Origin: Nocardioides speluncae
GTDB lineage: Bacteria; Actinomycetota; Actinomycetes; Propionibacteriales; Nocardioidaceae
Length of the DNA stretch: 64,000 bases
Reading direction: 5' to 3'
Assembly: GCF_003121585.1 (NCBI RefSeq)
Contig: NZ_QEOO01000025.1
Coordinates: forward strand, 1 to 64,000
Part shown: positions 16,799 through 25,481 of the stretch, piece after piece
Numbering within the stretch: the stretch's first letter is position 1
Layout of the letters: each line of letters starts with the position of its first letter
Position numbers and translations under genes: made by a program
Notes under the pieces: generated by a model
Seen by the model: the letters and a program-made list of their open reading frames with translations, nothing else
Database searches by the model: none
Told to the model about the DNA's origin: nothing

Positions 16799-18013
16799 AT
16801 GGACGACGTCGTGATCTGCCACCCGCTCCGCACCCCAGTGGGCCGCTTCGGCGGGGCCTTCGCGTCGCTCTCCGCCGCCGACCTGGCCTCCGGCCTGCTC
16901 GCCGAGCTGGCCCGGCGAGCGGGGCTGCAGGAGGGCGACGTCGACGACGTCGTACTCGGACAGTGCTACCCGAACGGCGAGGCGCCGGCGATCGGCCGGA
17001 TCGCCGCGCTGGACGCCGGCCTCGACACCGCCGTTCCCGGAGTCCAGGTTGACCGTCGCTGCGGCTCCGGGCTGCAGGCGGTCCTGTACGCCGCAGGCAT
17101 GGTCGCGACCGGCTCGGCCCGGCTGGTGGTGGCGGGCGGCGCCGAGTCGATGTCGCAGGTCGAGCACTATGCGCTCGGGCTGCGCACCGGCGTCCGCGGT
17201 GGCAGCGTCGAGCTGGCCGACCGACTGGTCCGAGCCCGCGAGACCGCGGGCGGCCGGGACCACCCGGTGCCGGGCGGGATGCTGGAGACCGCCGAGAACC
17301 TGCGCCGCGAGTACGCCATCGCCCGCGAGGAGCAGGACGAGCTCGCGCTGCGCTCGCAGCAGCGGGCCGTCGCCGCCCACGACGAGGGCCGGTTCGCCGA
17401 CGAGCTGGTGCCGGTGACCGTCCCAGGCCGCCGGGGCCGGCCGGACGTCGTCGTCGACCGCGACGAGCACCCCCGCGCCGACACCACGCTGGAAGGTCTG
17501 GCGGCGCTGCGGCCGGTGCGCGCCTCGCTCGATCCGGAGTCGACGGTCACCGCCGGCAACGCCAGCGGCCAGAACGACGGCGCGGCCATGTGCGTGGTCA
17601 CCACCCGGTCCGAGGCCGAGCGCCGCGGCCTGCAGCCGCTGCTGGCGCTCCGGTCATGGGCGGTGGCCGGGGTCGGGCCCGAGGTGATGGGCATCGGGCC
17701 GGTCGCCGCCACTGCCGCGGCACTGGACCGGGCCGGGATCACGCTCGACGAGATCGACGTACTGGAGCTGAACGAGGCCTTCGCCGCACAGGTGCTGGCC
17801 TGCCTGCGCGAGTGGAAGGTCGACGCGACCGACGACCGGCTCAACCCCAACGGCTCCGGCATCTCGCTCGGCCACCCGGTCGGCGCGACCGGGGCCCGGA
17901 TCCTGGCCACGATGGCCCACGAGCTGCGGCGCCGCGGTGGACGCTACGGGCTGGAGACGATGTGCATCGGCGGCGGCCAGGGGCTCGCCGCGGTCTTCGA
18001 GGCCGTCTCATGA
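16799..18013 (+). CDS. pcaF: Beta-ketoadipyl-CoA thiolase
   Basis: This 404-residue thiolase has the acylated Cys88 in RRCGSGLQ, His359 in GHPVGATGAR and Cys389 in ETMCIGGGQG. It would split beta-ketoadipyl-CoA with CoA into succinyl-CoA and acetyl-CoA, the last step of the beta-ketoadipate pathway. The assignment over a general acetyl-CoA acetyltransferase rests on the operon partners pcaD, pcaI and pcaJ. The stop overlaps the pcaD start (ATGA). Confidence 0.88.
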   Translation: MDDVVICHPLRTPVGRFGGAFASLSAADLASGLLAELARRAGLQEGDVDDVVLGQCYPNGEAPAIGRIAALDAGLDTAVPGVQVDRRCGSGLQAVLYAAGMVATGSARLVVAGGAESMSQVEHYALGLRTGVRGGSVELADRLVRARETAGGRDHPVPGGMLETAENLRREYAIAREEQDELALRSQQRAVAAHDEGRFADELVPVTVPGRRGRPDVVVDRDEHPRADTTLEGLAALRPVRASLDPESTVTAGNASGQNDGAAMCVVTTRSEAERRGLQPLLALRSWAVAGVGPEVMGIGPVAATAAALDRAGITLDEIDVLELNEAFAAQVLACLREWKVDATDDRLNPNGSGISLGHPVGATGARILATMAHELRRRGGRYGLETMCIGGGQGLAAVFEAVS

Positions 18014-18780
18014 GCGCGGTCGCGGTCAGCCACGTCGTCACCGGCCGGCCCGACGGCCCGGTGGTGGTGCTGTCGAACTCGCTCGGCGCGACTTGGGAGA
18101 TGTGGGACTTCAACCTCGCCGAGCTCGAGAAGCACTTCCGGGTGGTCCGCTACGACACCCGCGGCCACGGCGACTCCCCGGTGCCGGCCGGCCCGTACGA
18201 CCTCGACGACCTCGCTGACGACGTCGTAATGCTGCTCGACGACCTCAGTGTCGAGCGGGCGCACTTCGTCGGCCTCTCGCTGGGCGGCATGACCGGGATG
18301 CGGCTCGCCGCGCGCGAGCCGGACCGCGTCGACAGGCTGGTGCTGCTGTGCACCTCGGCCCTGCTCGAGCCCGCGTCGGCCTGGTACGACCGGGCGGCGC
18401 TGGTACGGGCCGAGGGCACCCGCGCGGTCGCCCCGGCGGTGGTCGGCCGGTGGTTCACCGCCGGCTACCGCGAGCGCCATCCGCGCCGGCGGCGATACGC
18501 CGAGTCGATGGTCGCCGGGACGCCGCCCGAAGGCTACGCGAGCTGCTGCGAGGCGATCGCGACCATGGACCTCACCACCGACCTGGCATCGATCAAGGCG
18601 CCGGCCCTCGTGATCGCCGGGGCCGACGACCCGGCCACCCCGCCGGACCACCTGGCCCGGATTGCCGACGGGATCGCCGACGGCCGGCTGCTCGTCGTAC
18701 CCGACGCGGCGCACCTCGCCAGCGTCCAGCAGCCGACGGCGGTCACCTCCGCGGTCCTCGAGCACCTGGTGGCGTCGTGA
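18010..18780 (+). CDS. pcaD: Beta-ketoadipate enol-lactone hydrolase
   Basis: The 256-residue alpha/beta hydrolase has nucleophile Ser90 in GLSLGG, an acidic residue in GADDPATPP (205-206) and His234 in AAHLAS. The N-terminal [13 protein letters not shown] is characteristic of PcaD. It opens beta-ketoadipate enol-lactone to beta-ketoadipate. Here it is a separate gene, not the PcaL fusion with gamma-carboxymuconolactone decarboxylase common in actinobacteria. Both ends overlap neighbours (ATGA and GTGA). Confidence 0.88.
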   Translation: MSAVAVSHVVTGRPDGPVVVLSNSLGATWEMWDFNLAELEKHFRVVRYDTRGHGDSPVPAGPYDLDDLADDVVMLLDDLSVERAHFVGLSLGGMTGMRLAAREPDRVDRLVLLCTSALLEPASAWYDRAALVRAEGTRAVAPAVVGRWFTAGYRERHPRRRRYAESMVAGTPPEGYASCCEAIATMDLTTDLASIKAPALVIAGADDPATPPDHLARIADGIADGRLLVVPDAAHLASVQQPTAVTSAVLEHLVAS

Positions 18781-19550
18781 GCCTGGACAAGGTGGTCGGA
18801 TCGGCGGCCGAGGCGGTCGCCGGCATCCCGTCCGGCGCGAGTCTCGCGGTCGGCGGGTTCGGGCTGGCCGGCATCCCGTGGTTCCTGATCGAGGCGCTGC
18901 TGGACCAGGGCGCCACCGAGCTGACCGTGGTCTCCAACAACTGCGGCGTCGACGGCGCGGGCCTCGGGCTGCTGCTCGAACGCGGCCGGATCGCGCGGGT
19001 GATCGCGTCGTACGTCGGGGAGAACAAGGAGTTCGCGCGCCAGTACCTCGCCGGCGAGCTGCACGTCGAGCTCACCCCGCAGGGCACCCTCGCCGAGCGG
19101 CTGCGAGCCGGCGGTGCGGGGGTGGGCGCGTTCTACACGCCGACCGGTGTCGGCACGCTGGTCGCCGAGGGCGGGCTGCCCTGGCGGTACGCCGCCGACG
19201 GCTCGGTCGCGGTCGCCTCGCCGGCCAAGGAGCTGCGCACCTTCCAGGGCCGCGAGATGGTGCTGGAGGAGGGCATCGTGACCGACTACGCGCTGGTCCG
19301 GGCCGCGGTCGCCGACCCGGCCGGCAACTGTGTCTTCCACGCGTCGGCCCGGAACTTCAACCCGAACGCCGCGATGGCCGGGCGGGTCACCATCGTCGAG
19401 GCGGAGCGGCTGGTCAGTGTCGGCGAGCTCGCGCCGGACGACGTACACCTGCCGGGCGTGTTCGTGCAGCACGTGGTCCCGCTGACGCCCGAGCAGGCAG
19501 CCCGCAAGGACATCGAGAAGCGGACCACCCGGCCGCGGGCGGAGGTCTGA
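18777..19550 (+). CDS. pcaI: Beta-ketoadipate:succinyl-CoA transferase, subunit A
   Basis: The 257-residue protein is a CoA-transferase alpha subunit. It has the glycine-rich loop [11 protein letters not shown], the segment [11 protein letters not shown] and a conserved C-terminal EKRT region. With the beta subunit it moves CoA from succinyl-CoA to beta-ketoadipate. The start is a GTG overlapping the pcaD stop (GTGA). Only one base separates its stop from the next start, as is usual for the two subunits. Confidence 0.88.
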   Translation: MSLDKVVGSAAEAVAGIPSGASLAVGGFGLAGIPWFLIEALLDQGATELTVVSNNCGVDGAGLGLLLERGRIARVIASYVGENKEFARQYLAGELHVELTPQGTLAERLRAGGAGVGAFYTPTGVGTLVAEGGLPWRYAADGSVAVASPAKELRTFQGREMVLEEGIVTDYALVRAAVADPAGNCVFHASARNFNPNAAMAGRVTIVEAERLVSVGELAPDDVHLPGVFVQHVVPLTPEQAARKDIEKRTTRPRAEV

Positions 19551-19551
19551 G

Positions 19552-20199
19552 ATGGCCTGGACCCGCGACCAGATGGCCGCCCGCGCGGCCGCCGAGCTGC
19601 GCGACGGCGAGTACGTCAACCTCGGCATCGGGCTGCCAACGCTGATCCCGGCGCACCTGCCGGCGGGCTCCATGGTGACCCTGCACGCGGAGAACGGGAT
19701 CCTCGGCGTCGGGCCCTTCCCGTACGACGACGAGGTCGACCCCGACCTGATCAACGCCGGCAAGCAGACGGTGACGGTGGTCCCGGGGGCGTCGTACTTC
19801 GACTCCGCGGCCAGCTTCGCGATGATCCGCGGCGGGCACATCGACGTCGCGGTCCTCGGCGGGATGCAGGTCGCGGCCAACGGCGACCTGGCCAACTGGC
19901 TGGTCCCGGGCGCGATGGTCAAGGGCATGGGCGGCGCGATGGATCTGGTCAGCGGCGCCCGCCGGGTCGTCGTACTGATGGAGCACCTGACCCGGACCGG
20001 CGAGCCGAAGCTGGTCGCGTCGTGCAGCCTGCCGGTCACCGGGCGCGGTGTGGTGGCCCGGGTGATCACCGATCTCTGCGTGGTGGATGTCGGGCCTGGC
20101 GCGTTCGAGCTGGTCGAGCTGGCGCCCGGCGTCGAACTGGCCGACGTTCTCGCCGCCACGGCCGCACCTGTGACCGACCGGCGGCCGGCGGTGGCGTGA
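19552..20199 (+). CDS. pcaJ: Beta-ketoadipate:succinyl-CoA transferase, subunit B
   Basis: The 215-residue beta subunit carries the catalytic glutamate, Glu47, in [12 protein letters not shown], and the expected [11 protein letters not shown] and [14 protein letters not shown] segments. The glutamate forms the covalent CoA thioester intermediate. Family members also act on acetoacetate or 3-oxoacids; the pca context decides the substrate here. Its stop overlaps the next start by one base (TGATG). Confidence 0.88.
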   Translation: MAWTRDQMAARAAAELRDGEYVNLGIGLPTLIPAHLPAGSMVTLHAENGILGVGPFPYDDEVDPDLINAGKQTVTVVPGASYFDSAASFAMIRGGHIDVAVLGGMQVAANGDLANWLVPGAMVKGMGGAMDLVSGARRVVVLMEHLTRTGEPKLVASCSLPVTGRGVVARVITDLCVVDVGPGAFELVELAPGVELADVLAATAAPVTDRRPAVA

Positions 20200-20681
20200 T
20201 GGACCTCGAGGCGCGGGTCCGGCGGCTTGAGGACCTGCACGAGATCGGCCAGCTCCGCGCCCGCTACTGCCAGTACCTCGACGACGGCCGCTGGGACGAC
20301 CTGGTCGAGCTCTTCACGCCCGACGGCACCTTCGCCGGGCTGTCGACGGTGACCGGTCGGGCGGCGCTGCGGGAGTTCTTCGCCGGTCTGCGGGAGGGGT
20401 CGCTGCAGGCGTGGTGGCACTTCAGCAGCAACGAGACCATCGATCTCTCCGGCGACGTGGCCACCGGCCAGACCTGGCTGGACCAGCCCTGCGTGGTCGA
20501 CGGCGTCGCGCACATCGCCGCCGGCCGCTACACCGACCGGATGGTGCGCTGCGACGACGGCCGCTGGCGCTTCGCCGAGCGCCGGGTCACCTTCTTCTTC
20601 TGGTCGCCCCTCGCGGACGGGTGGCAGGCCGGCCGCTACGACTACCCGCCCGCCGCCCACGCCGCCGACGCAAACAGATAG
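20199..20681 (+). CDS. SnoaL/NTF2-fold protein in the pca operon
   Basis: The 160-residue protein has the SnoaL-like pattern: an N-terminal helix with IGQLRARYCQYLDDGRWDDL, then ELFTPDGTFAG and a beta-sheet core ending in WRFAERRVTFFFW. It is the last gene of the pcaF-D-I-J operon (TGATG overlap), so it is expressed with the pathway. SnoaL-like proteins include isomerases, dehydratases, small ring-hydroxylating subunits and binding proteins. It could handle an aromatic or lactone intermediate, but no known pca step is missing a SnoaL enzyme. Confidence 0.75.
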   Translation: MDLEARVRRLEDLHEIGQLRARYCQYLDDGRWDDLVELFTPDGTFAGLSTVTGRAALREFFAGLREGSLQAWWHFSSNETIDLSGDVATGQTWLDQPCVVDGVAHIAAGRYTDRMVRCDDGRWRFAERRVTFFFWSPLADGWQAGRYDYPPAAHAADANR

Positions 20682-20693
20682 TGCTTAGGGGCG

Positions 20694-20843
20694 CTACGGC
20701 CGCTCTTTACGTAGGAGCTCGAGTTCCTCGCTCGTGAGCGGCTCGGCCTGGAGTGCGTAGTCGAAGTTCTCGACCCTAGGCCCGAAGATGGTCAGCTTCT
20801 CCTCGGCCTCGGTCTGCTCTTCCTCTTTCGGTTCCGGAGACAT
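20694..20843 (-). CDS. Small acidic protein, 49 residues
   Basis: A minus-strand frame from ATG at 20843 to TAG at 20694 encodes 49 residues: an acidic start (MSPEPKEEEQTEAEEK), a middle LTIFGPRVENFDY and a C-terminal ELELLRKERP. A good ribosome-binding site (GAGGAG) lies eight bases before the ATG. It does not resemble the antisense shadow of a neighbour, because both flanking genes end or begin outside it. No function is recognised. It stands alone between the convergent pca operon and the sortase gene. Confidence 0.65.
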   Translation of the reverse strand: MSPEPKEEEQTEAEEKLTIFGPRVENFDYALQAEPLTSEELELLRKERP

Positions 20844-20946
20844 CGCGACACTCCTCATATTTGGGATGGATCGCCCATTTTACGTGCGTGGAGCCGTACC
20901 TGGGCTTCTCACTTCTGGCCTGCGACGATGAGCGTGGACGAGGACC

Positions 20947-21651
20947 ATGAACCCGACATCAGCCCGTGCCCGCACGGCCTCCGCCACACTCGCCGTACTC
21001 ACCTTCGCCGCGTGCTCGTCACCGAGCGGCGAGAGCAGCGACGCGCCCGCGGCAACTCCCGGATCCAGTACGCCGACGGCGGCTCCGGCGACCCCTACGC
21101 CCGCCCCCACCCCCACCGAGGAGGCGCCGCTCGCGTCAGACGGCAGGCCGATGCGGGCCGACCTCTCCATCCCGAAGATCGGGCTCTTCGACCTCGCGGT
21201 GCTGCCCTACCGGGGGTGGACCGACGACGCCCCCGGCACCGAGATCCAGAACACCGGCCGCGCCGCCAGCCCGCACGGCCCGCGCGGCGGCACCGGCCCG
21301 GGCGGCGTCGGCAACTACCAGGTCACCGCTCACCGTCTCTCCTCGACGCGTGCCTTCCTCCGGCTGCCCGAGCTCGAGCGGGGTGACCGGGTACGCGTAC
21401 GCACCAAGAACGCCACCTACGTCTACCGCATCACCGGCACCCGCCGGACGTCGTTCAGGTCGCCGAAGTCGCTGCGGGCCCAGCGTGCCGCCGTACCCGG
21501 GAATCCGGGGCAGGAACCCACCCGCGCCATGATCACGCTGTCGACCTGCGCCACCCTGGAAGACCACGCAGCCGGCAACTACTGGTACGACGAGTTCGAC
21601 AACCCGGAACACCGCATCGACAAGATCGGCGTCCTCCTCGCCATCCGCTGA
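20947..21651 (+). CDS. Class E/F-like sortase, exported
   Basis: The 234-residue protein has an N-terminal hydrophobic segment ending in a cysteine (TFAACSSP, Cys23), possibly a lipoprotein signal, and a proline/threonine-rich linker. A sortase domain follows, with His129 (VTAHRLS), Cys201 (TLSTCATLEDH) and Arg223 (EHRIDK). Sortases cut LPXTG-type signals and attach proteins to the cell wall. The single-gene setting and short domain fit class E or F. No sorting substrate is encoded next to it. Confidence 0.82.
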   Translation: MNPTSARARTASATLAVLTFAACSSPSGESSDAPAATPGSSTPTAAPATPTPAPTPTEEAPLASDGRPMRADLSIPKIGLFDLAVLPYRGWTDDAPGTEIQNTGRAASPHGPRGGTGPGGVGNYQVTAHRLSSTRAFLRLPELERGDRVRVRTKNATYVYRITGTRRTSFRSPKSLRAQRAAVPGNPGQEPTRAMITLSTCATLEDHAAGNYWYDEFDNPEHRIDKIGVLLAIR

Positions 21652-21667
21652 GGCGGGGCAGATTCGG

Positions 21668-22666
21668 TCAGCCGGAGCTGCGCGGATGAGCGTCGAGGGC
21701 GGGGTCGACGCCGTAGCCCTGATTGTTGAGCAGCCAGGTCGAGTACCGCGGGCTGCGGGCGATCACGTCGAAGTAGGCGAGGCCGGCGAGTTTGATGACC
21801 TGGTCGGCGACACCGACCGCCGGTCCTTCCGGGTGCCAGCCGATCAGGTGTCGCCAGCGAAGGGGCACGCCGGCGATCGGCAACGCCACCACGCTGTCCA
21901 TGTGCCGGAACATGGGCTGACACAAGACCACCGCGTCGCCGGATTCGACCAGGTCCAGACAGCTCGCCATGTCCGTCTCCAACAAGGTTCGCGGTATGAA
22001 GCCAGCCTTGGCGCACGCAGAAGTGAAGCAGTCGGCGAAGCAGCCATCGCCTGGTGTCGCGGCCCACTGCTCATCTGCAAGGTCGCCGAGTTCGATCTCT
22101 GATCGATCGGCGAGGGGATGGCGTGTCGGTAACAGCACGAATACTGGATCGATGCCGAGTACACGCCAGGTGAGACCCGCCTGCGACGGCGGCGGCGCCT
22201 CATCGCAGACTCCGACCAGGGTGTAGTCGACACGGCCGGCCGCCACCAGGCTGGCCAGTTCGTCTGCGGACCAGGAGACGTGGGTCGCGACGTGCAGCGC
22301 TGGATAGGCAGCGGTCAGGTGATGCACCAACCGACCCAGAAGATGACCAGTGGCCGATCCGACCGTTAGCTGGGCCGGCAGCTCGCCCGGGCGCCCGTGG
22401 TCGCTGAGCCGGGCGGCCTCTTCGCGCAGCCCGGTGACCGCGGGGAGCAGCAGGCGGGCCCTGGCGATCATGAAGTCGCCCAGCGGTGTCGGCCGCGCCC
22501 CGGTGCGGTTCCGCTCGAAGACCGGCCCACCGAGCATCCGCTCGATGCGTCCGAGCTGGGCACTGAGAGCGGGCTGCGCGAGTCCGAGATTGGCGGCCGC
22601 CTTGGTGACGCTGCCGGCGTCGGCCACCGCACAGATCAGCCTCAGGTGGCGCACCTCCAGCTCCAT
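21668..22666 (-). CDS. LysR-family transcriptional regulator
   Basis: The 332-residue protein has a LysR helix-turn-helix (SVTKAAANLGLAQPALSAQL, about residues 20-40) and a full effector domain. The ATG at 22666 is preferred over a TTG at 22675. It lies downstream of the chitin-binding protease gene on the same strand, behind a strong terminator hairpin, so it probably has its own promoter in the 22.67-22.78 kb gap. The target is not evident. Confidence 0.85.
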   Translation of the reverse strand: MELEVRHLRLICAVADAGSVTKAAANLGLAQPALSAQLGRIERMLGGPVFERNRTGARPTPLGDFMIARARLLLPAVTGLREEAARLSDHGRPGELPAQLTVGSATGHLLGRLVHHLTAAYPALHVATHVSWSADELASLVAAGRVDYTLVGVCDEAPPPSQAGLTWRVLGIDPVFVLLPTRHPLADRSEIELGDLADEQWAATPGDGCFADCFTSACAKAGFIPRTLLETDMASCLDLVESGDAVVLCQPMFRHMDSVVALPIAGVPLRWRHLIGWHPEGPAVGVADQVIKLAGLAYFDVIARSPRYSTWLLNNQGYGVDPALDAHPRSSG

Positions 22667-22781
22667 GCCAAGCAACGTACTTGCCGGGTCGAGGTGCCAG
22701 GAAGGGGCGAGCGTGGGCAGGTGTTCACAGTTAGACGACCCTGCAAGGTCCTACTCAGGTGTGTCAGAGGCAGGTTTGGCA

Positions 22782-22819
22782 ATGGCCGCCCGGAGTCCGG
22801 TCCCGCTCCGGGCGGCCAT
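22782..22819 (-). terminator. Strong hairpin after the secreted protease gene
   Basis: ATGGCCGCCCGGAG (22782-22795) and CTCCGGGCGGCCAT (22806-22819) form a perfect 14-bp stem with a 10-base loop, about 20 bases past the protease stop. There is no clear T-run, which is common for actinobacterial terminators. Confidence 0.8.
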
Positions 22820-22841
22820 GCCGGTCATCGCGCGCTCGGCG

Positions 22842-24182
22842 TCAGAGCCGGCGCCACAACGCGGGAACGTTGGGCGGCTCCCAGCCAGCCTGGGCCGTAT
22901 GGCCCTGCCAGCACTCGTACCGCAGACCTGCGTAGGTGACGATCGCGCCTGCTGCGTACGTCGTACCGGCCTGCCAGGTCGTTCCACCGCCCGGCGGCGG
23001 GGTCGGCGGAGGTGTCGTCGGCGGGGGCGTCGTACCGGTCACCGTCAGCGACAGGCCGTAGGCGCCGAGGATCTCGTTGAGCGGCTGGAAGTAGATGACA
23101 CCGCCCGACGTGCAGTTGCCGGAGCCACCGGACGTCACACCTTGAGCCTGGTCACCGGTGATCCAGGAGCCGCCGGAGTCACCTGGTTCGGCGCAGGCGT
23201 TGGTGCGGGTCAGTCCGGTGATGGTGCCCTCCGGGTAGGTCACCGACGCGTTCTTCTGCTGGATGGTGCCGCAACGCCATCCCGTCGTGGAGCCGGATCG
23301 GCATACCGACGAGCCCACCGGGGCTTCGGACGACCCCGCGACCGGCACCGTTCCCGGGTAGCGGTTGACCAGTGCCCTGGGCGTGTTGCCCGCGGCAACG
23401 CGTACCCAGCCGTAGTCGTTGCCCGGGAAGCTCGATCCGGCCACAGTGCCGCTCGGCTGCGAGGTCGGCTGACCGGTCTGGCCGCAGTGGCCGGCGGTGA
23501 CGAATCCACCGGTGACTGCGAACCCGACCGAGCAACGCATGCCGCTGCCGATGTAGTAGGCGTTGCCGCCGATCACGTCGATCAAGGGCCGTGGAGTCTC
23601 CTTGGAGGCAACGAAGTTCACGACCGACAGATCCAGTCCGCTCGCGGTGGCGAACCTCTTCGCCCGCTCGGTGGCGCCGGCACGGGTGAGGATCGTGACG
23701 GAGTTGTTGGCGAGGTCGACGTACCACCCGGGCACCCTTCTCGGCGCCCGCTTGCCGTTGCGGTCCAGCTTGGTCTTGAGCGCGTCGAGCTGGATGAGGC
23801 TGTGCTCCACGACCTTCGGTGAGGCGCCAGCGGCGCGGACCGCATCGGCCTTGCTCGCGTCCGTGACACCAACGGTCAGGGCCTCGCTGCCGCTGGCGAA
23901 CCAGGCTCCGGCGAACGTCGTACCGAGACGGGTGCGCAGGGCCGCCTCGATGCGTGAGGCATCCTTCTCCCGGGCTAGCCTCGCCCGCGCCTGGTCGGGT
24001 GTGATCTTGAGATCCCGGGCGAGGGCGGCGAGCATGGCGTCCGACGGGTCGTCGGCTGCCTGCGTGATTGTCCGGTCACTCGCGGGCATGATCGTCGAGG
24101 CGACCGACGGAACCGACAGGGCGGCGGCCGCCAGTCCGGCCGCCGACAGCACAGCCGCGATGGCTGCTGATCGTCGTGACAT
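22842..24182 (-). CDS. Secreted streptogrisin-type S1 protease with chitin-binding domain
   Basis: The 446-residue precursor has a signal peptide (to about residue 29), an alpha-lytic-type pro-region and a mature protease beginning near residue 201 (IDVIGGNAYY). The triad is His232 (TAGHCG), Asp256 (GNDYGW) and Ser336 (GDSGGS). A proline/threonine linker (385-400) leads to a C-terminal carbohydrate-binding module of the chitin type (residues 401-446, with WQAGTTYAAG and CWQGHTA). It resembles streptogrisin C. It probably degrades protein embedded in chitin, for example in fungal or insect material. Confidence 0.92.
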   Translation of the reverse strand: MSRRSAAIAAVLSAAGLAAAALSVPSVASTIMPASDRTITQAADDPSDAMLAALARDLKITPDQARARLAREKDASRIEAALRTRLGTTFAGAWFASGSEALTVGVTDASKADAVRAAGASPKVVEHSLIQLDALKTKLDRNGKRAPRRVPGWYVDLANNSVTILTRAGATERAKRFATASGLDLSVVNFVASKETPRPLIDVIGGNAYYIGSGMRCSVGFAVTGGFVTAGHCGQTGQPTSQPSGTVAGSSFPGNDYGWVRVAAGNTPRALVNRYPGTVPVAGSSEAPVGSSVCRSGSTTGWRCGTIQQKNASVTYPEGTITGLTRTNACAEPGDSGGSWITGDQAQGVTSGGSGNCTSGGVIYFQPLNEILGAYGLSLTVTGTTPPPTTPPPTPPPGGGTTWQAGTTYAAGAIVTYAGLRYECWQGHTAQAGWEPPNVPALWRRL

Positions 24183-24381
24183 TTCGTCCTCCTACATGGG
24201 CGGGGGTTGCTGCAGGACGAACGGAACGTAACTGCCAGAAATGGCGCCCGGGCACACCCCATTTGGGTCATACCGCGGCGTGATGCCATCGCGCTGCGTG
24301 GGTCGTTCGGCCCATTCCGGCGCCGGGAGAATGCGTCGTTCACCCGATGCTGCCGACGTGTCGGGCGCCTACCGTCGAGGC

Positions 24382-24717
24382 ATGGAAGCGACGCTGCCGG
24401 TCCTCGCGGGAATGGTCTCCACGGCCGTGTTCGCCGGCAGCATGCTGCCGATGCTTCGCAAGGCCCTCCGCACGCGCGAACTGTCGTCGTACAGCCTCGG
24501 CAACATCGCGCTGGCCAACGTCGGCAACGCGGTCCATTCGATCTACGTCTTCAACCTGCCGCCCGGGCCGATCTGGTTCCTACACGCGTTCTACGTGGTC
24601 AGCTCTGCGCTGATGCTCTACTGGTACGTGCGCTACCGCCCCGTCCACCTCGTACGCCCCTGGACTGCGGCACGCGCGGTGCCGACGGCGGCAGCTGCTC
24701 GGGGGACGCAACCGTGA
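24382..24717 (+). CDS. SemiSWEET/PQ-loop-like small membrane protein
   Basis: The 111-residue protein has about three membrane helices. The segment MLPMLRKALRTRELSSYSLG followed by NIALANVGNAVHSIYV resembles the half-transporter pattern of SemiSWEET sugar transporters, which work as dimers. The usual PQ dipeptide is not conserved: PM stands in its place. The start ATG at 24382 places helix 1 at the N-terminus. It overlaps the following methyltransferase gene by GTGA. Confidence 0.65.
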   Translation: MEATLPVLAGMVSTAVFAGSMLPMLRKALRTRELSSYSLGNIALANVGNAVHSIYVFNLPPGPIWFLHAFYVVSSALMLYWYVRYRPVHLVRPWTAARAVPTAAAARGTQP

Positions 24718-25238
24718 GCGTCCGGGAGCGCCTGCAGGCGGCAGCGGACAGCATCCCGCTGCCCGCCGAGACATTGGCTGGCGTCGTGATAGGGGTGCTG
24801 GCACAGCGGTTTCGGCCGCTGCCGCTCCCGGCGTGGACCCGTCCGGTCGGCTCGGTGCTCGCCGGTACCGGTCTCGCGGTGGTGGTGGCGGCCTGGCAGG
24901 AGCGCGGGCCAGGGTCGCTGGAGGATCCGGAAACGCTGGTCACGACGGGGCTGCACCGGGTTTCCCGCAACCCGATTTACCTCGGCTTCACGGCGGCCCA
25001 TCTCGGCCTTGCAGGCGCGACCCGCAACGGCTGGATGCTGGCCACCTGCCCAGTGAGCGCTGCCCTAGTGCACCGGTGGGTGCTGCGCGAGGAAGATTGG
25101 CTACGCGACAGGTTCGGGAGCGAGTACGACGCCTACCGGGGTCGGGTCCCCCGCTACCTCGCACAACCAACGGGGTGGATCGCGGTCACTCCTGTGGCAG
25201 CGAACCGCGGCTACATCACGAAGACCCAGTCTCGTTGA
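24714..25238 (+). CDS. Isoprenylcysteine/phospholipid methyltransferase-family membrane protein
   Basis: The 174-residue protein has membrane helices and the C-terminal pattern of the ICMT/PEMT family: HRVSRNPIYLGF, then EEDWLRDRFGSEYDAYRGRVPRYL, cited here by its ends EEDWL and VPRYL. Such enzymes move a methyl group from S-adenosylmethionine to a lipid or prenyl-type acceptor. The bacterial substrate is usually unknown. The GTG start overlaps the upstream gene. The stop codon's last base is also the discriminator base of the convergent tRNA-Gly. Confidence 0.75.
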   Translation: MSVRERLQAAADSIPLPAETLAGVVIGVLAQRFRPLPLPAWTRPVGSVLAGTGLAVVVAAWQERGPGSLEDPETLVTTGLHRVSRNPIYLGFTAAHLGLAGATRNGWMLATCPVSAALVHRWVLREEDWLRDRFGSEYDAYRGRVPRYLAQPTGWIAVTPVAANRGYITKTQSR

Positions 25239-25309
25239 GCGGACGGCAGGACTCGAACCTGCTCCTCCTGGCTGGAAGCCAGGCGCCCGACCAGTCGGAC
25301 CGCATCCGC
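25238..25309 (-). tRNA. tRNA-Gly (anticodon UCC)
   Basis: A complete cloverleaf can be drawn on the minus strand. It has a 7-bp acceptor (GCGGATG with CGTCCGC), a 4-bp D stem, an anticodon stem CCTGG/CCAGG with loop CTTCCAG, and a T arm GCAGG-TTCGAGT-CCTGC with discriminator U. Anticodon UCC reads glycine codons. Position 8 is C where U is nearly invariant, and no CCA is encoded. The gene is one base from tRNA-Thr and is probably cotranscribed with it. Confidence 0.82.
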
Positions 25310-25310
25310 G

Positions 25311-25386
25311 TGGAGCCGCCTGTCGGAATCGAACCGACGACCTAATCATTACGAGTGATTCGCTCTACCGACTGAGCTAAGGCGGC
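25311..25386 (-). tRNA. tRNA-Thr (anticodon CGU)
   Basis: The minus strand folds into a standard cloverleaf: acceptor GCCGCCT/AGGCGGC, U8, D arm GCTC-AGTCGGTA-GAGC, anticodon stem AATCA/TGATT with loop CTCGTAA, and T arm GTCGG-TTCGATT-CCGAC. Anticodon CGU reads ACG threonine codons. The 3' CCA is encoded at 25311-25313. It lies upstream of tRNA-Gly in the direction of transcription. Confidence 0.95.
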
Positions 25387-25433
25387 GTGCTGCCCGGCGT
25401 ACGCGTGGACGGCGGAGCCGGGCAACCCGCAGA

Positions 25434-25439
25434 AGTATA
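25434..25439 (-). promoter_or_regulatory. Candidate -10 box for the tRNA-Thr/tRNA-Gly transcript
   Basis: On the minus strand TATACT lies 48 bases upstream of tRNA-Thr, in a short AT-rich island. No convincing -35 box was found at the usual spacing, so the promoter is tentative. Confidence 0.4.
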
Positions 25440-25481
25440 CGGACAGCGCGCCGTGCCGAGAAACCGCCGTCAGTGGTCCCG

